7,636 nucleotides of DNA from Alphaproteobacteria bacterium. Its GTDB lineage: Bacteria; Pseudomonadota; Alphaproteobacteria; DSM-16000; Inquilinaceae. Every line of letters starts with the position of its first letter. Position 1 is the first letter of the stretch. The notes beneath the pieces are model-generated. The model had not been told where the DNA came from. It made no database searches and saw only the letters and a list, made by a program, of their open reading frames with translations. Location: positions 1-7,636 of the forward strand of contig JAJUFW010000122.1 in NCBI GenBank assembly GCA_029263555.1, given 5' to 3'. Positions 1-7,636 of this stretch are shown piece after piece. The translations under genes were made by a program, and so were the position numbers.

Positions 1-722
1 CCCAGGAAGCCGGCGACGAAGGCGTTTGCCGGCGCTTCGTAGAGCTGGCTCTGGGGGCCGCACTGCATCACCATGCCCTGGTTCAGAACCGCCGTCCGGT
101 CGGCCATCGCGGCGGCTTCGTGCTGGTCATGGGTGACGTAGATGATGGTAGCGCCGATCTTGGCGTGGAACTGCTTGATCTCGTCCTGCATCTCCTCGCG
201 CAGATTCTTGTCGAGGGCCCCGAGCGGTTCGTCCATCAGCAGCACCGACGGGTCGTAGACGGCCGCGCGGGCAAGGGCGACGCGCTGTTGCTGGCCGCCC
301 GAAAGCTGGCTCGGCAGCCGGTCCGCCAGATGGGAAAGGCGGACCATGGACAGCATCCGGTTGACCCGCTCCGCGATCTCGTTCTTGGGGACGCGGCGCA
401 TCTCGAGGGGAAACGCGACGTTCCGGAAGACGTTGAGAAACGGGAACAGCGAATAGTTCTGGAACACCATGCCGATGTTGCGCCGTTCCGGAGGAACGCG
501 GCTGATGTCCTTGCCTTCGACGAGGATGCGTCCTTGGGAAGGCGGAACGAAGCCGGCCGCCATGCCGAGCAGGGTGCTCTTGCCGGATCCGCTGGGGCCG
601 AGAAGCGCGAAGAACTCGCCGGCCTCGATGACCAGGTTTACCGGTTCGAGCGCCGTGAATGCGCCGTATCGTTTTGCGACATTCTCGAAGGTCAGCTTCG
701 AGCCAAGTTTGGCGGCCGTCAA
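1..722 (-). CDS. PotA-like ABC importer ATP-binding subunit, partial (C-terminus beyond left edge)
   Basis: Cytoplasmic ATPase that would power uptake through the two permeases encoded just upstream. The 240 residues present form a complete nucleotide-binding domain: Walker A GPSGSGKST at residues 42-50, Q-loop Gln88, signature LSGGQQQR at 140-147, Walker B VLLMDEP at 160-166, D-loop ALD at 169-171 and switch His198. PotA-family proteins are usually about 350-380 residues with a C-terminal TOBE domain, so roughly the last third is outside the window. The start is uncertain. TTG at 722 lies 7 bases after a good AAAGGAG ribosome site (736-730) and is preferred. An in-frame GTG at 728 overlaps the TGA of permease 2 but is only 1 base from that site. 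Family assignment is secure. The substrate (polyamine, opine, amino-acid derivative or similar) cannot be read from the ATPase. Confidence 0.93.
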   Translation of the reverse strand, partial: MTAAKLGSKLTFENVAKRYGAFTALEPVNLVIEAGEFFALLGPSGSGKSTLLGMAAGFVPPSQGRILVEGKDISRVPPERRNIGMVFQNYSLFPFLNVFRNVAFPLEMRRVPKNEIAERVNRMLSMVRLSHLADRLPSQLSGGQQQRVALARAAVYDPSVLLMDEPLGALDKNLREEMQDEIKQFHAKIGATIIYVTHDQHEAAAMADRTAVLNQGMVMQCGPQSQLYEAPANAFVAGFL

Positions 723-724
723 AG

Positions 725-1546
725 TCACTCTCCTTTGCGCGAACGGCGCGCACCCAGAAGGGAGGCAATACCGAGAAGCAGGGTCGTCAGGAGCAGGATG
801 AGCGTTGCCGCGGCGGCAATTGTCGGCGTCAGCGCAAAGGACAATTGATCCCAGATGATGCGCGGCAGCGTTTCGGTCCGGATGCCGGTCAGGAAGAGCG
901 CCAGCATCAGTTCGTCGAATGATGTCGCGAAGGCCAGGAGCCCGCCGCTGGCGATGCCGGGCCAGGTCATGGGCAGGGTGACGCGAAGGAATGTCTTCCA
1001 ACCGTTGGCGCCCAGGGTCCGCGCCGCCATGTCTAGCGTCGGCGGATAGTTCTTCAGCGCGGCCGAGACGGTGACGAATACGAAGGGGATGCCGACCACC
1101 GTGTGCCCAATGACGATCGCGAGATAGGACCCGGCGAGCCCGAGGCTGACGATCGTCGGATAGAGCCCGATCGCGATAATGACGTGAGGGAGCATCATCG
1201 GCGCGAGGACGAGCAGCGAGAACGGTTTCGACCAGCCGGAACCGCTGCGCGTCACGGCCAGCGCGGCAAGCGTGCCGAAGACGACCGACAGAAGCGCCAC
1301 CGGAACGCCGATGCGGACGCTGTTCCATGCGGCCGTGAGCCAGCGCGGCTGGTTGCGCACCTCCTCGTACCAGTGCCAGGTCCAGCCGGAAGGCGGGAAG
1401 GTGAGGTACGGCTGGTCGCTGAACGACATCGGAACGATGATCGCCAGGGGCAGCATGAGGAAGGCGAGAACGAGCACCGCATAGACGAGGAGGGCGCTGT
1501 TGCCGATGCGGGCCATCAGGCTTCCGGGATGCGTATCGGGCCTCAT
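725..1546 (-). CDS. PotC-like ABC importer permease (inner-membrane subunit 2)
   Basis: Second membrane subunit of the left importer, 273 residues, with about six membrane segments. The first is at residues 18-41 (after GNSALLVYAV) and the last at about 241-264, followed by a basic tail RRSRKGE. The cytoplasmic EAA loop that docks on the ATPase is clear at 171-197 (LDMAARTLGA, then a conserved G, then LP at 191-192). Length and layout match PotC/PotI-type permeases of the spermidine/putrescine class. The ATG at 1546 overlaps the TGA of permease 1 (ATGA), which suggests translational coupling. A second in-frame ATG at 1516 has a GGAAG element 4 bases upstream and would give 263 residues starting MARIGNS, so the true start could be either. 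The frame stays open far upstream across permease 1, but that part is a shadow. Confidence 0.92.
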   Translation of the reverse strand: MRPDTHPGSLMARIGNSALLVYAVLVLAFLMLPLAIIVPMSFSDQPYLTFPPSGWTWHWYEEVRNQPRWLTAAWNSVRIGVPVALLSVVFGTLAALAVTRSGSGWSKPFSLLVLAPMMLPHVIIAIGLYPTIVSLGLAGSYLAIVIGHTVVGIPFVFVTVSAALKNYPPTLDMAARTLGANGWKTFLRVTLPMTWPGIASGGLLAFATSFDELMLALFLTGIRTETLPRIIWDQLSFALTPTIAAAATLILLLTTLLLGIASLLGARRSRKGE

Positions 1547-2394
1547 TTGCCGACCATCCCGAGATCGCCGCGCGTAAAGCGGGCATACAGCAGATAGATC
1601 CCCATCGTTATGACCAGCAAGACGGTCGAGAGCGCCGAGGCGAGCGGCCAGTCGAAGAAGACCGAGACGGCTTCCTCGATCACGACGGCCGTCATCGTGT
1701 TCTGCGTCCCGCCGAGCAGGGCCGGGGTGATGTAGAAGCCGAGCGCGGTGATGAAGACGAGGGCGCAGCCGGCGGTCACGCCCGGAAGGGAGAGGCGCAG
1801 ATAGATCCGGAGGAACAGGCGGACGGGTCCCGCGCCGAGGACCCGGCCGGCCCGGATCAGCGTATGGTCGATGCCCATCATCGTCGTGACGAGCGGCAGG
1901 ACCATGAACGGCAGCAGGATGTGGACCATGGCGACCTGCACGGCCACCGAGGTCTGCAGTATCTGCAGCGGCTCGTCGATCCAGCCGAGCGACAGCAGGG
2001 CCTCGTTCAGGATTCCGCGTCTCTGGAACAGGATCATCCAGGCATAGCTGCGGATGACCACGCTGCTCCACAGCGGCACCAGGACCAGGATCGTCATCAG
2101 TTTCTGGGCCGTGCCGCGGATGTTCGCGATCACGAAGGCGAGCGGGTAGGCGATGACCAGGCAGAGCGCGGTGACGGTGAACGCGACCTGCAGCGTGTAG
2201 ACGAACACATGCGTGTAGACCGGCGCTGAGAACACCTTCTCGTAATGGGCGAGCGTCAGTCCCGATCCGGTGAAGCTGCCGACGATCACGCGGGCGAGCG
2301 GTATGACGAGGAAAGCGGCCAGGAACACCAGCGGCGGGACGGCGAGCCAAGCGAAGGTCCGGCCTGCGCTCCAATAGCGCGACGACGGTGTCAT
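1543..2394 (-). CDS. PotB-like ABC importer permease (inner-membrane subunit 1)
   Basis: First gene of the left operon, encoding a 283-residue inner-membrane permease of the spermidine/putrescine-type class. It has a hydrophobic first segment at residues 14-39, about five further segments, and the EAA-type loop at about 178-205 (IDHTLIRAGRVLGAGP, later LSLPG). The usual EAA is replaced by RAG, while the downstream glycine and LP are kept. The ATG at 2394 is chosen because GAGGA lies 7 bases upstream. An in-frame ATG at 2433 would add 13 polar residues and lacks a comparable ribosome site. With permease 2 and the ATPase it forms a one-copy-each importer core, the ATPase acting as a dimer. The substrate is unknown because no binding-protein gene is in view. 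Confidence 0.92.
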   Translation of the reverse strand: MTPSSRYWSAGRTFAWLAVPPLVFLAAFLVIPLARVIVGSFTGSGLTLAHYEKVFSAPVYTHVFVYTLQVAFTVTALCLVIAYPLAFVIANIRGTAQKLMTILVLVPLWSSVVIRSYAWMILFQRRGILNEALLSLGWIDEPLQILQTSVAVQVAMVHILLPFMVLPLVTTMMGIDHTLIRAGRVLGAGPVRLFLRIYLRLSLPGVTAGCALVFITALGFYITPALLGGTQNTMTAVVIEEAVSVFFDWPLASALSTVLLVITMGIYLLYARFTRGDLGMVGK

Positions 2395-2462
2395 GCCGGT
2401 TTCCTCACATGGTTCATGGGTTCCATCCGTCACCGTGAATGAGGGGACGATGACACAAATGA

Positions 2463-2489
2463 ATCATAAGTCAATCTGTTTGATGTAAA
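2463..2489 (-). promoter_or_regulatory. Candidate promoter of the left (PotBCA-like) importer operon
   Basis: On the minus strand, TATGAT (2468-2463) matches the sigma-70 -10 box at 5 of 6 positions. TTTACA (2489-2484) is an upstream -35-like element matching 5 of 6, but the spacer is 15 bases, shorter than the usual 16-18. It lies in the only AT-rich patch ahead of permease 1, leaving an untranslated leader of roughly 60 bases. Position supports it; the short spacer weakens it. Confidence 0.4.
2471..2483. promoter_or_regulatory. Possible LysR-type box (TCAA-N5-TTGA) inside candidate promoter
   Basis: A 13-base T-N11-A dyad with 4-base arms TCAA and TTGA separated by 5 bases, lying exactly between the candidate -35 and -10 elements. 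This is the general shape bound by LysR-type regulators. Short dyads like this arise by chance, and its arms differ from those in the region upstream of permease B, so only its position makes it worth listing. Confidence 0.22.
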
Positions 2490-2660
2490 TGTTGCGAAGC
2501 TCGCCCGCGGGGCGTCGGCAGGCCCATGGCGGCCCGGTCCGCCGTCGCCGACGATGGCGGAAGCGCAATCTCCTGATGCCGGAGGGCGCAGCGAAGGAAG
2601 TCTCAAAAGGACGGGAGGTCGCCTTGCCTGGCCGCGGTCTTTTCCCGGTTCGGGGAGCCG

Positions 2661-3575
2661 TCACGCGACAGGCCGGGTCAGCTTCGCTTCCCTCAGCAGC
2701 TTTTCGCGCAACATCTCGATGAAGCGCTGCATGGGACGGGAAAGGGGGGCGTCGCGCAGATGGATGATGCCGTAGTCGCCCCACGATTCCGGCTCCAGCG
2801 GAAGCAGGCGGACGCGATCGGAAGAGAGGAAGCTGCCGATATGGGAGGGGACGATGGAAACGCCGATCCCCTCGGCGACCAGGGCGATGCTCGATTCCAC
2901 CGAATGGGTTTCGACCCGACAGCGGACGCCGCCCTGCGCGCGGCGCAGCCGTTCCTCGATCTCCTGCCGGTTCCGGCGCAGGCGGCCGAGAAGGATGAGG
3001 TTCGCGTCGGCCAGATCCTCGGCGCGGACGCTCCCCTGCTCCGCCAGGGGATGATCCGCCGGCACGGCGCACAGCATGCCGCTGGACAGGAGCGGGATCA
3101 CCTCGAAGCCCAGATCGTCCGTCGGCAGCCGGACGAAGCCGAAATCGGCGGTTCGGCCCATGACGGCGCGCTCGATGTAATCGTAGGGCCCGGCGACCAG
3201 CTCGACGCTGACCTCCGTCGCGTCGGCCAGGAAGTCCCGGATCAGTTTCGGCAGCATGCTGGTCGTCATCGAATGGGGAAAGCCCATCTTGATCAGCGTC
3301 TTGCCGAACCGGCCGGCGCCCAGCTCCTCCGTCCGCCGCTTCAGCCGCGCGAGCACGTCCGCGAGCTCGCCCACCTCCTGCGCCAGCACATGCGCTTCGG
3401 GCCTCGCCACAAGCCGGCCACGATCGCGGTGGAAGAGAGGAAAACCGATCTCGGCTTCCAGCGCGGCCAGCTGCCGGCTGATCGCCGATTGCGACATCTT
3501 CAGAACGGCGGAAGCCCCGATGGTCGAGCCGGTGGACATGATCGCACGGAAAACGTCGAGCTGCTTCGGGGTCAT
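2661..3575 (-). CDS. LysR-family transcriptional regulator
   Basis: DNA-binding regulator of 304 residues, the normal family length. The N-terminal winged helix-turn-helix is at residues 3-60, with recognition helix QSAISRQLAALE at 29-40 and then IGFPLFHR. It is followed by a linker helix rich in charged residues to about 90 and a periplasmic-binding-protein-like effector domain from about 93 (GKTLIKMG) to about 290. Within that domain DFGFVRLP, LCAVPADHPLAE and LVAEGIGVSIVPS are typical elements. ATG at 3575 is chosen because it begins directly at the conserved MTPKQLDVFRA start, with a weak AGG about 8 bases upstream. The ATG at 3644 would add 23 arginine/glutamine-rich residues and run through the likely operator. 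It is divergent from the Dpp-type operon and codirectional with the Pot-type operon. Family members usually bind a small ligand, autorepress, and activate a divergent operon. The inducer is unknown. Confidence 0.94.
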   Translation of the reverse strand: MTPKQLDVFRAIMSTGSTIGASAVLKMSQSAISRQLAALEAEIGFPLFHRDRGRLVARPEAHVLAQEVGELADVLARLKRRTEELGAGRFGKTLIKMGFPHSMTTSMLPKLIRDFLADATEVSVELVAGPYDYIERAVMGRTADFGFVRLPTDDLGFEVIPLLSSGMLCAVPADHPLAEQGSVRAEDLADANLILLGRLRRNRQEIEERLRRAQGGVRCRVETHSVESSIALVAEGIGVSIVPSHIGSFLSSDRVRLLPLEPESWGDYGIIHLRDAPLSRPMQRFIEMLREKLLREAKLTRPVA

Positions 3576-3624
3576 GGACTGGCCTTGTACCTGATGACGG
3601 CGCCGCTGCGCGGCTAACCGATTT

Positions 3625-3637
3625 TTGCATTGGGCAA
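3625..3637. promoter_or_regulatory. Candidate LysR-type operator (TTGC-N5-GCAA, a T-N11-A box)
   Basis: A 13-base dyad beginning with T and ending with A, with perfect 4-base arms TTGC and GCAA, in the divergent region 50 bases from the regulator start codon. This is the classical recognition shape for LysR-type proteins. An overlapping perfect repeat GCATT-N4-AATGC (3627-3640) adds a second symmetry axis. The assignment rests on shape and location. Confidence 0.5.
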
Positions 3638-3638
3638 T

Positions 3639-3661
3639 GCGCAAACCTCATAAGATTGCGC
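3639..3661. repeat. Inverted repeat GCGCAA-N11-TTGCGC beside the operator candidate
   Basis: Perfect 6-base arms (3639-3644 and 3656-3661) separated by 11 bases. The arms contain the same GCAA/TTGC core as the adjacent T-N11-A box, so four half-sites fall within 37 bases. LysR-type tetramers commonly contact a strong recognition site and a weaker activation site next to it, and this could be the second contact. As an RNA hairpin it would have an 11-base loop and no T-run, so a terminator is unlikely. Confidence 0.4.
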
Positions 3662-3775
3662 GTTTTCCGCCAAGCTCCTTAGATGACACGGAACGCCGCA
3701 TTTCTCCACGGGCGGCGTGGTGAGGGCCGTCATGCACGAGCTGGCAAACCGCGGAATGGAAAGGAGCTACGGACG

Positions 3776-4750
3776 GTGACCGTCTTCGTCATCCGCCGCC
3801 TGCTGCAGAGCATCGGCGTTCTCTTCGCCACCTCGATCATCGTTTTCCTGGGCGTCTACGCGATCGGCAATCCGGTCGACATCCTCATCGCCGCGGACGC
3901 CACGCAGGCCGAACGCCAGGCGGCGATCGTCGCGCTCGGCCTCGACCGCTCGCTGCCGGAGCAGTACTGGATCTTCCTCACCAATGCGCTCCAGGGGGAT
4001 TTCGGCCGCTCCTTCGTCTTCAGCCAGCCGGCCATCAGCCTGATCTTCGCGAGGCTTCCCGCAACCCTGGAGCTTGCCTTCGTGGCGCTCGTGATCGCGC
4101 TCGTGATCGGCATCCCGCTCGGCCTGATCGCCGGGCTGAAGCCGCGCTCCGTCACCGACGAGACGATCATGACCGGCTCCATCCTCGGCTTCAGCCTGCC
4201 GAACTTCTGGCAGGGAATGATGTTGATCATGATCTTCTCCGTCTGGCTCGGATGGCTGCCGGCGAGCGGCCGGGGGGTGGTTGGCGAGGTTCTCGGCGTC
4301 CGCACCAGCCTGGCGACGTGGGACGGCATTGCCCACCTGATCCTGCCCGCGCTCAATCTTGCGCTTTTCCAGCTGGCGCTGGTGATCCGGCTGACGCGCA
4401 CGGGCGTGCGCGAGACGATGCCGCTCGACTTCGTCAAGTTCGCCCGCGCCAAGGGTCTGTCCGAGCGGCGGATCGTGCTGGTGCACGTCCTCAAGAACAT
4501 CATGATTCCGGTCGTCACCGTGGTCGGGATGGAGTTCGGTTCCCTCATCGCCTTTGCGGTGGTCACCGAGACCATCTTTGCCTGGCCCGGCATCGGCAAG
4601 CTCCTGATCGACTCGATCATGGTGCTCGATCGGCCGGTGGTGGTTTCCTATCTGCTGGTCGTCGTCACCATGTTCATCGTCCTGAACCTCGTGGTGGATA
4701 TCCTCTATTCGGTGCTCGATCCGCGCATCCGGCTGAGGGACGCGCAATGA
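3776..4750 (+). CDS. DppB-like peptide/nickel-class ABC importer permease B
   Basis: First gene of the right operon, 324 residues, an inner-membrane permease of the dipeptide/oligopeptide/nickel class. The N-terminus has the family pattern VFVIRRLLQSIGVLFATSIIVFL (first membrane segment about 9-30). A periplasmic loop follows (about 31-95, with LGLDRSLPEQY and GDFGRSF). Further segments lead to the EAA-type loop at 217-245 (LDFVKFARAKGLSERR, ending NIMIP). The end is VVDILYSVLDPRIR, also typical. The start is GTG at 3776, 9 bases after AAGGAG (3761-3766). The frame is open back to an ATG at 3683, but that extension is basic, has no ribosome site, and precedes the expected N-terminus. The stop overlaps the ATG of the next gene. 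Specificity within the class (peptide, opine, nickel, glutathione, sugar) is not evident. Confidence 0.95.
   Translation: MTVFVIRRLLQSIGVLFATSIIVFLGVYAIGNPVDILIAADATQAERQAAIVALGLDRSLPEQYWIFLTNALQGDFGRSFVFSQPAISLIFARLPATLELAFVALVIALVIGIPLGLIAGLKPRSVTDETIMTGSILGFSLPNFWQGMMLIMIFSVWLGWLPASGRGVVGEVLGVRTSLATWDGIAHLILPALNLALFQLALVIRLTRTGVRETMPLDFVKFARAKGLSERRIVLVHVLKNIMIPVVTVVGMEFGSLIAFAVVTETIFAWPGIGKLLIDSIMVLDRPVVVSYLLVVVTMFIVLNLVVDILYSVLDPRIRLRDAQ
4085..4108 (+). repeat. 12-base perfect tandem duplication inside permease B
   Basis: The unit GCGCTCGTGATC occurs twice back to back, without mismatch. It encodes ALVIALVI (residues 104-111) in a membrane segment. Reading frame and hydrophobicity are kept, so the product should be functional. 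It may be a replication-slippage duplication of four residues or ordinary codon bias in a Leu/Val/Ile-rich helix. Confidence 0.6.
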
Positions 4751-5652
4751 CCGCCGCCGCCACGCAAGCCCGTTCGGAAACCCTCTGGCGGCGCGCCCTC
4801 GACGGCATCGTTTCGAGTCCGAAGGCGCTGGTCGCGCTCGTGCTCTGCGTCGCCCTGGTCTTCATCGCGATCTTCGGGCCGTGGCTCGCACCGCAGAATC
4901 CCTATGATCTGACGGCGATCGACTTCTTCGATGCGCGGCTGCCGCCCATGTCGGAAAGCATGTCCGGCTCGGTCTATCTCCTCGGCACCGACGGGCAGGG
5001 CAGGGACATGCTGTCGGCCATGATCTACGGCCTGCGCACCAGCCTGGGCGTGGGGCTGCTTTCCGGCCTGGTGGCGCTGCTGCTGGGCACGGCGCTGGGC
5101 CTGGTCGCCGCCTATTTCGGAGGGCGGGTCGACGCGATGATCATGCGCACGGTCGATCTCATGCTCGGCCTGCCGACCATCCTCATCGCGCTGATGCTGC
5201 TGGCCATCCTGGGACAGGGGGTCTGGAAGGTGATCCTGGCGCTGGTCCTGGTGCAATGGGCGCTGTTCGCCCGCGCCGTGCGGGCCGCCGCCCTCGTCGA
5301 GCGCGGCAAGGAATATGTGGAGGCGGCCGCCTCTCTCGGCCTGTCGAAGCCGCGCATCCTGTTCGGCCATCTCCTGCCCAATTGCATGCCGCCGATCATC
5401 GTCGTCGGCACGCTGCAGGTCGCCAACGCCATCTCCGCGGAAGCCACGCTCTCCTTCCTCGGCATCGGCCTGCCGATCACCGAACCCTCGCTCGGGCTTC
5501 TGATCTCCAACGGCTACCAGACGCTGTTGTCCGGCCAGTACTGGATCAGCGTCTATCCGGGGCTGCTCCTGCTCGTCCTCGTCTTCAGCATCAATATCGT
5601 CGGCGACCGCCTGCGCGAGGTGCTGAACCCACGCTTCGCGGGCCGGTCATGA
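4747..5652 (+). CDS. DppC-like peptide/nickel-class ABC importer permease C
   Basis: Partner permease of the right importer, 301 residues. After a short cytoplasmic N-terminus (LWRRALDGIVSSPKA) comes the first membrane segment (about 27-47), then the family-typical FGPWLAPQNPYDL and LGTDGQGRDMLSAMIYGLRTSL (79-100). The ATPase-docking loop is at about 186-214 (GKEYVEAAASLGLSKPR, then GHLLPN), where EAA is intact. ISAEATLSFLGIGL (229-242) and GDRLREVLNPR near the end are further hallmarks of DppC/OppC proteins. The ATG overlaps the TGA of permease B, and GAGGGA 6 bases upstream provides a good ribosome site. It forms the transmembrane heterodimer with permease B. Confidence 0.95.
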   Translation: MTAAATQARSETLWRRALDGIVSSPKALVALVLCVALVFIAIFGPWLAPQNPYDLTAIDFFDARLPPMSESMSGSVYLLGTDGQGRDMLSAMIYGLRTSLGVGLLSGLVALLLGTALGLVAAYFGGRVDAMIMRTVDLMLGLPTILIALMLLAILGQGVWKVILALVLVQWALFARAVRAAALVERGKEYVEAAASLGLSKPRILFGHLLPNCMPPIIVVGTLQVANAISAEATLSFLGIGLPITEPSLGLLISNGYQTLLSGQYWISVYPGLLLLVLVFSINIVGDRLREVLNPRFAGRS

Positions 5653-6616
5653 CCACGCTCAAAGTCGAAAACCTGTCCACGCACTTCCCCACGCCTTCCG
5701 GCGTCGCCAAGGCGGTGGACGGCGTGTCCTTCTCTGTCAGGCGGGGCGAGATTCTGGGCCTCGTCGGCGAGTCCGGCTCGGGCAAGTCGATCACCGGCTT
5801 TTCGATCCTGGGCCTGGTCGATCCGCCCGGCCGCGTGGTCGGCGGGCGGATCCTCTTCCATGGGGAAGACCTGCTCCAGCGTTCGCCCGAGGAGATGCGC
5901 GCCATACGGGGACGGAAGATCGCCATGATCTTCCAGGACCCGATGATGACGCTGAATCCGGTGCTCTCCATCGAGACGCAGATGGTGGAAACGGTGCTGG
6001 CCCATGAGAAGGTGGGCCGGGCCGAGGCGCGGCGGCGCGCCGTCGAGGCGCTGGGCCTCGTCGGCATTCCGTCTCCGGACGAAAGGCTGTCGGCCTATCC
6101 GCACCAGTTCTCCGGCGGAATGCGTCAGCGCGTGGCGATCGCGATCGCCCTCCTGCACCGGCCCGACCTGATCATCGCCGACGAGCCGACGACCGCGCTC
6201 GACGTCACCATCCAGTCGCAGATCCTGTCGGAGATCCAGAAGCTGTCGCAGAGCCTGGGCATGTCGCTCATCTGGATCAGCCACGATCTCGGCGTGGTGG
6301 CCGGCCTCGCCCACAGGGTGGCGGTCATGTATGCCGGCAAGATCGTCGAGTCCGGGCCGGTCGACGCCGTTCTCGACCACCCGGTCCATCCCTATACCGT
6401 CGGCCTGCTGCGCTCCATTCCTGCCAATCTCGAGCGCGGGCAGCCGTTGCAGGCGATCCCCGGCATGGCGCCCTCGCCGGTCGATCGGCCGAGCGGCTGT
6501 CCCTTCCGCCTGCGCTGCTTCGCGGCGACCGCCGCCTGCCACGCCGAACCGGCAGAGACGATGGATGGCGAGCACGCCTGGCGCTGCTTCCATCCGCAAA
6601 GTGAGGTCGCCGCCTG

Positions 6617-6617
<1 letters not shown>
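5649..6617 (+). CDS. DppD-like peptide/nickel-class ABC importer ATPase D
   Basis: First of two ATPases of the right importer, 322 residues. It has Walker A GESGSGKS at 40-47, Q-loop Gln96 in FQDPMMTLNP, signature FSGGMRQR at 154-161, Walker B LIIADEPT at 174-181, D-loop ALD at 183-185 and switch His212 in ISHDLGVV. The C-terminal oligopeptide-transporter extension begins near HPYTVGLL and contains four cysteines at 284, 290, 297 and 313 (C-x5-C-x6-C-x15-C). This pattern matches iron-sulfur-binding ends described in some Dpp/Opp ATPases. All catalytic residues are present, so it should hydrolyse ATP. The start ATG overlaps the permease C stop (ATGA). Its own ribosome site is weak, which points to translational coupling. 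Confidence 0.95.

Positions 6618-7636
<1,019 letters not shown>

Larger units (their letters stand above)
2395..2660. other. Intergenic region between LysR-type regulator and left importer operon
   Basis: 266 bases without a convincing gene. The part next to permease 1 (about 2448-2495) is clearly AT-richer than its surroundings and holds a possible minus-strand promoter and a small dyad, listed separately. The remainder (about 2500-2660) is GC-rich. I found no strong stem followed by a T-run on the minus strand, so there is no evident terminator after the regulator gene, and read-through from it into the left operon is possible. Open frames crossing this stretch are extensions of antisense or out-of-frame shadows and have no family signature. 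Confidence 0.7.
3576..3775. promoter_or_regulatory. Divergent control region between LysR-type regulator and Dpp-type operon
   Basis: 200 bases separating the regulator start from the GTG of permease B. Any promoters for both directions should be here. On the minus strand, TTGGCG (3673-3668) and TATGAG (3652-3647) could be -35 and -10 elements for the regulator, but the spacer is only 15 bases. No convincing sigma-70 pair was seen for the plus strand, which fits an activator-dependent promoter without proving it. The section 3625-3661 carries the dyads listed separately. The right part (about 3690-3760) is GC-rich leader without recognised structure. Confidence 0.6.

Noticed and set aside
2512..2560. 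Possible hairpin after the regulator gene (CGTCGGC paired with GCCGACG)
   Set aside because: The loop would be about 27 bases, there is no T-run after it on the minus strand, and such pairings are common in GC-rich DNA. It was not called as a terminator.
2464..3651. Open frame of 395 codons on the minus strand across the LysR-type gene and the gap after it
   Set aside because: It overlaps the LysR-type gene in another frame, is Arg/Ala/Gly/Pro-rich, and has no family signature.
3639..3661. Inverted repeat as an intrinsic terminator or attenuator
   Set aside because: The stem is only 6 bases with an 11-base loop and no following T-run; an operator contact is the more plausible reading.
3683..3775. 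N-terminal extension of permease B from ATG 3683
   Set aside because: The added 31 residues are basic and unlike the family N-terminus. No ribosome site precedes the ATG, whereas AAGGAG precedes the GTG at 3776.
3767..4747. Long minus-strand open frame (326 codons) opposite permease B
   Set aside because: It is a run of Asp/His/Glu/Gln/Arg produced by reading hydrophobic codons in antisense; there is no hydrophobic core and no motif.
5553..6599. Long minus-strand open frame (348 codons) opposite ATPase D
   Set aside because: It is a high-GC antisense shadow: the product is rich in Arg, His, Asp and Gly, has no family motif, and lies opposite a gene with a complete set of ABC motifs.

Overview
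The window is GC-rich, densely coding and in the style of an alphaproteobacterium, most likely of the Rhizobiales. The evidence is strong G/C third-position preference, stop/start overlaps between operon genes, and protein families typical of transport islands in those bacteria. Genus and replicon cannot be decided from this sequence. I see no RNA gene, insertion sequence, CRISPR array, phage gene or attachment site.

Layout. The window is centred on a LysR-type regulator gene (3575 to 2661, minus strand) with an ABC importer operon on each side. On the left, also on the minus strand, are three genes of a spermidine/putrescine-type (PotABC-like) importer: permease 1 (2394 to 1543), permease 2 (1546 to 725) and an ATPase (722 to 1, cut by the left edge). 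On the right, on the plus strand and divergent from the regulator, are four genes of a dipeptide/oligopeptide/nickel-type (DppBCDF-like) importer: permease B (3776-4750), permease C (4747-5652), ATPase D (5649-6617) and ATPase F (6617-7636, running off the right edge). Junctions inside each operon are 4-base or 1-base overlaps or a 2-base gap, so each set is almost certainly one transcript with translational coupling.

The only non-coding stretches of any size are 2395-2660 (266 bases, regulator to permease 1) and 3576-3775 (200 bases, regulator to permease B). The second contains a cluster of TTGC/GCAA half-sites, including a T-N11-A dyad typical of LysR-type operators, and is the most likely regulator binding site. 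The first contains an AT-richer patch with a possible promoter for the left operon.

How the genes may work together. Each operon encodes the membrane channel and motor of an importer, but neither substrate-binding protein lies in the window. Those proteins set the substrate, so the compounds imported are unknown. The arrangement fits an uptake/catabolism island under one LysR-type regulator, which certainly sits beside both operons and plausibly controls one or both. I found no clearly undescribed system. The points most worth checking are the operator cluster, possible joint control of two unrelated importer classes, and the four-cysteine motifs at the C-termini of both Dpp-type ATPases.
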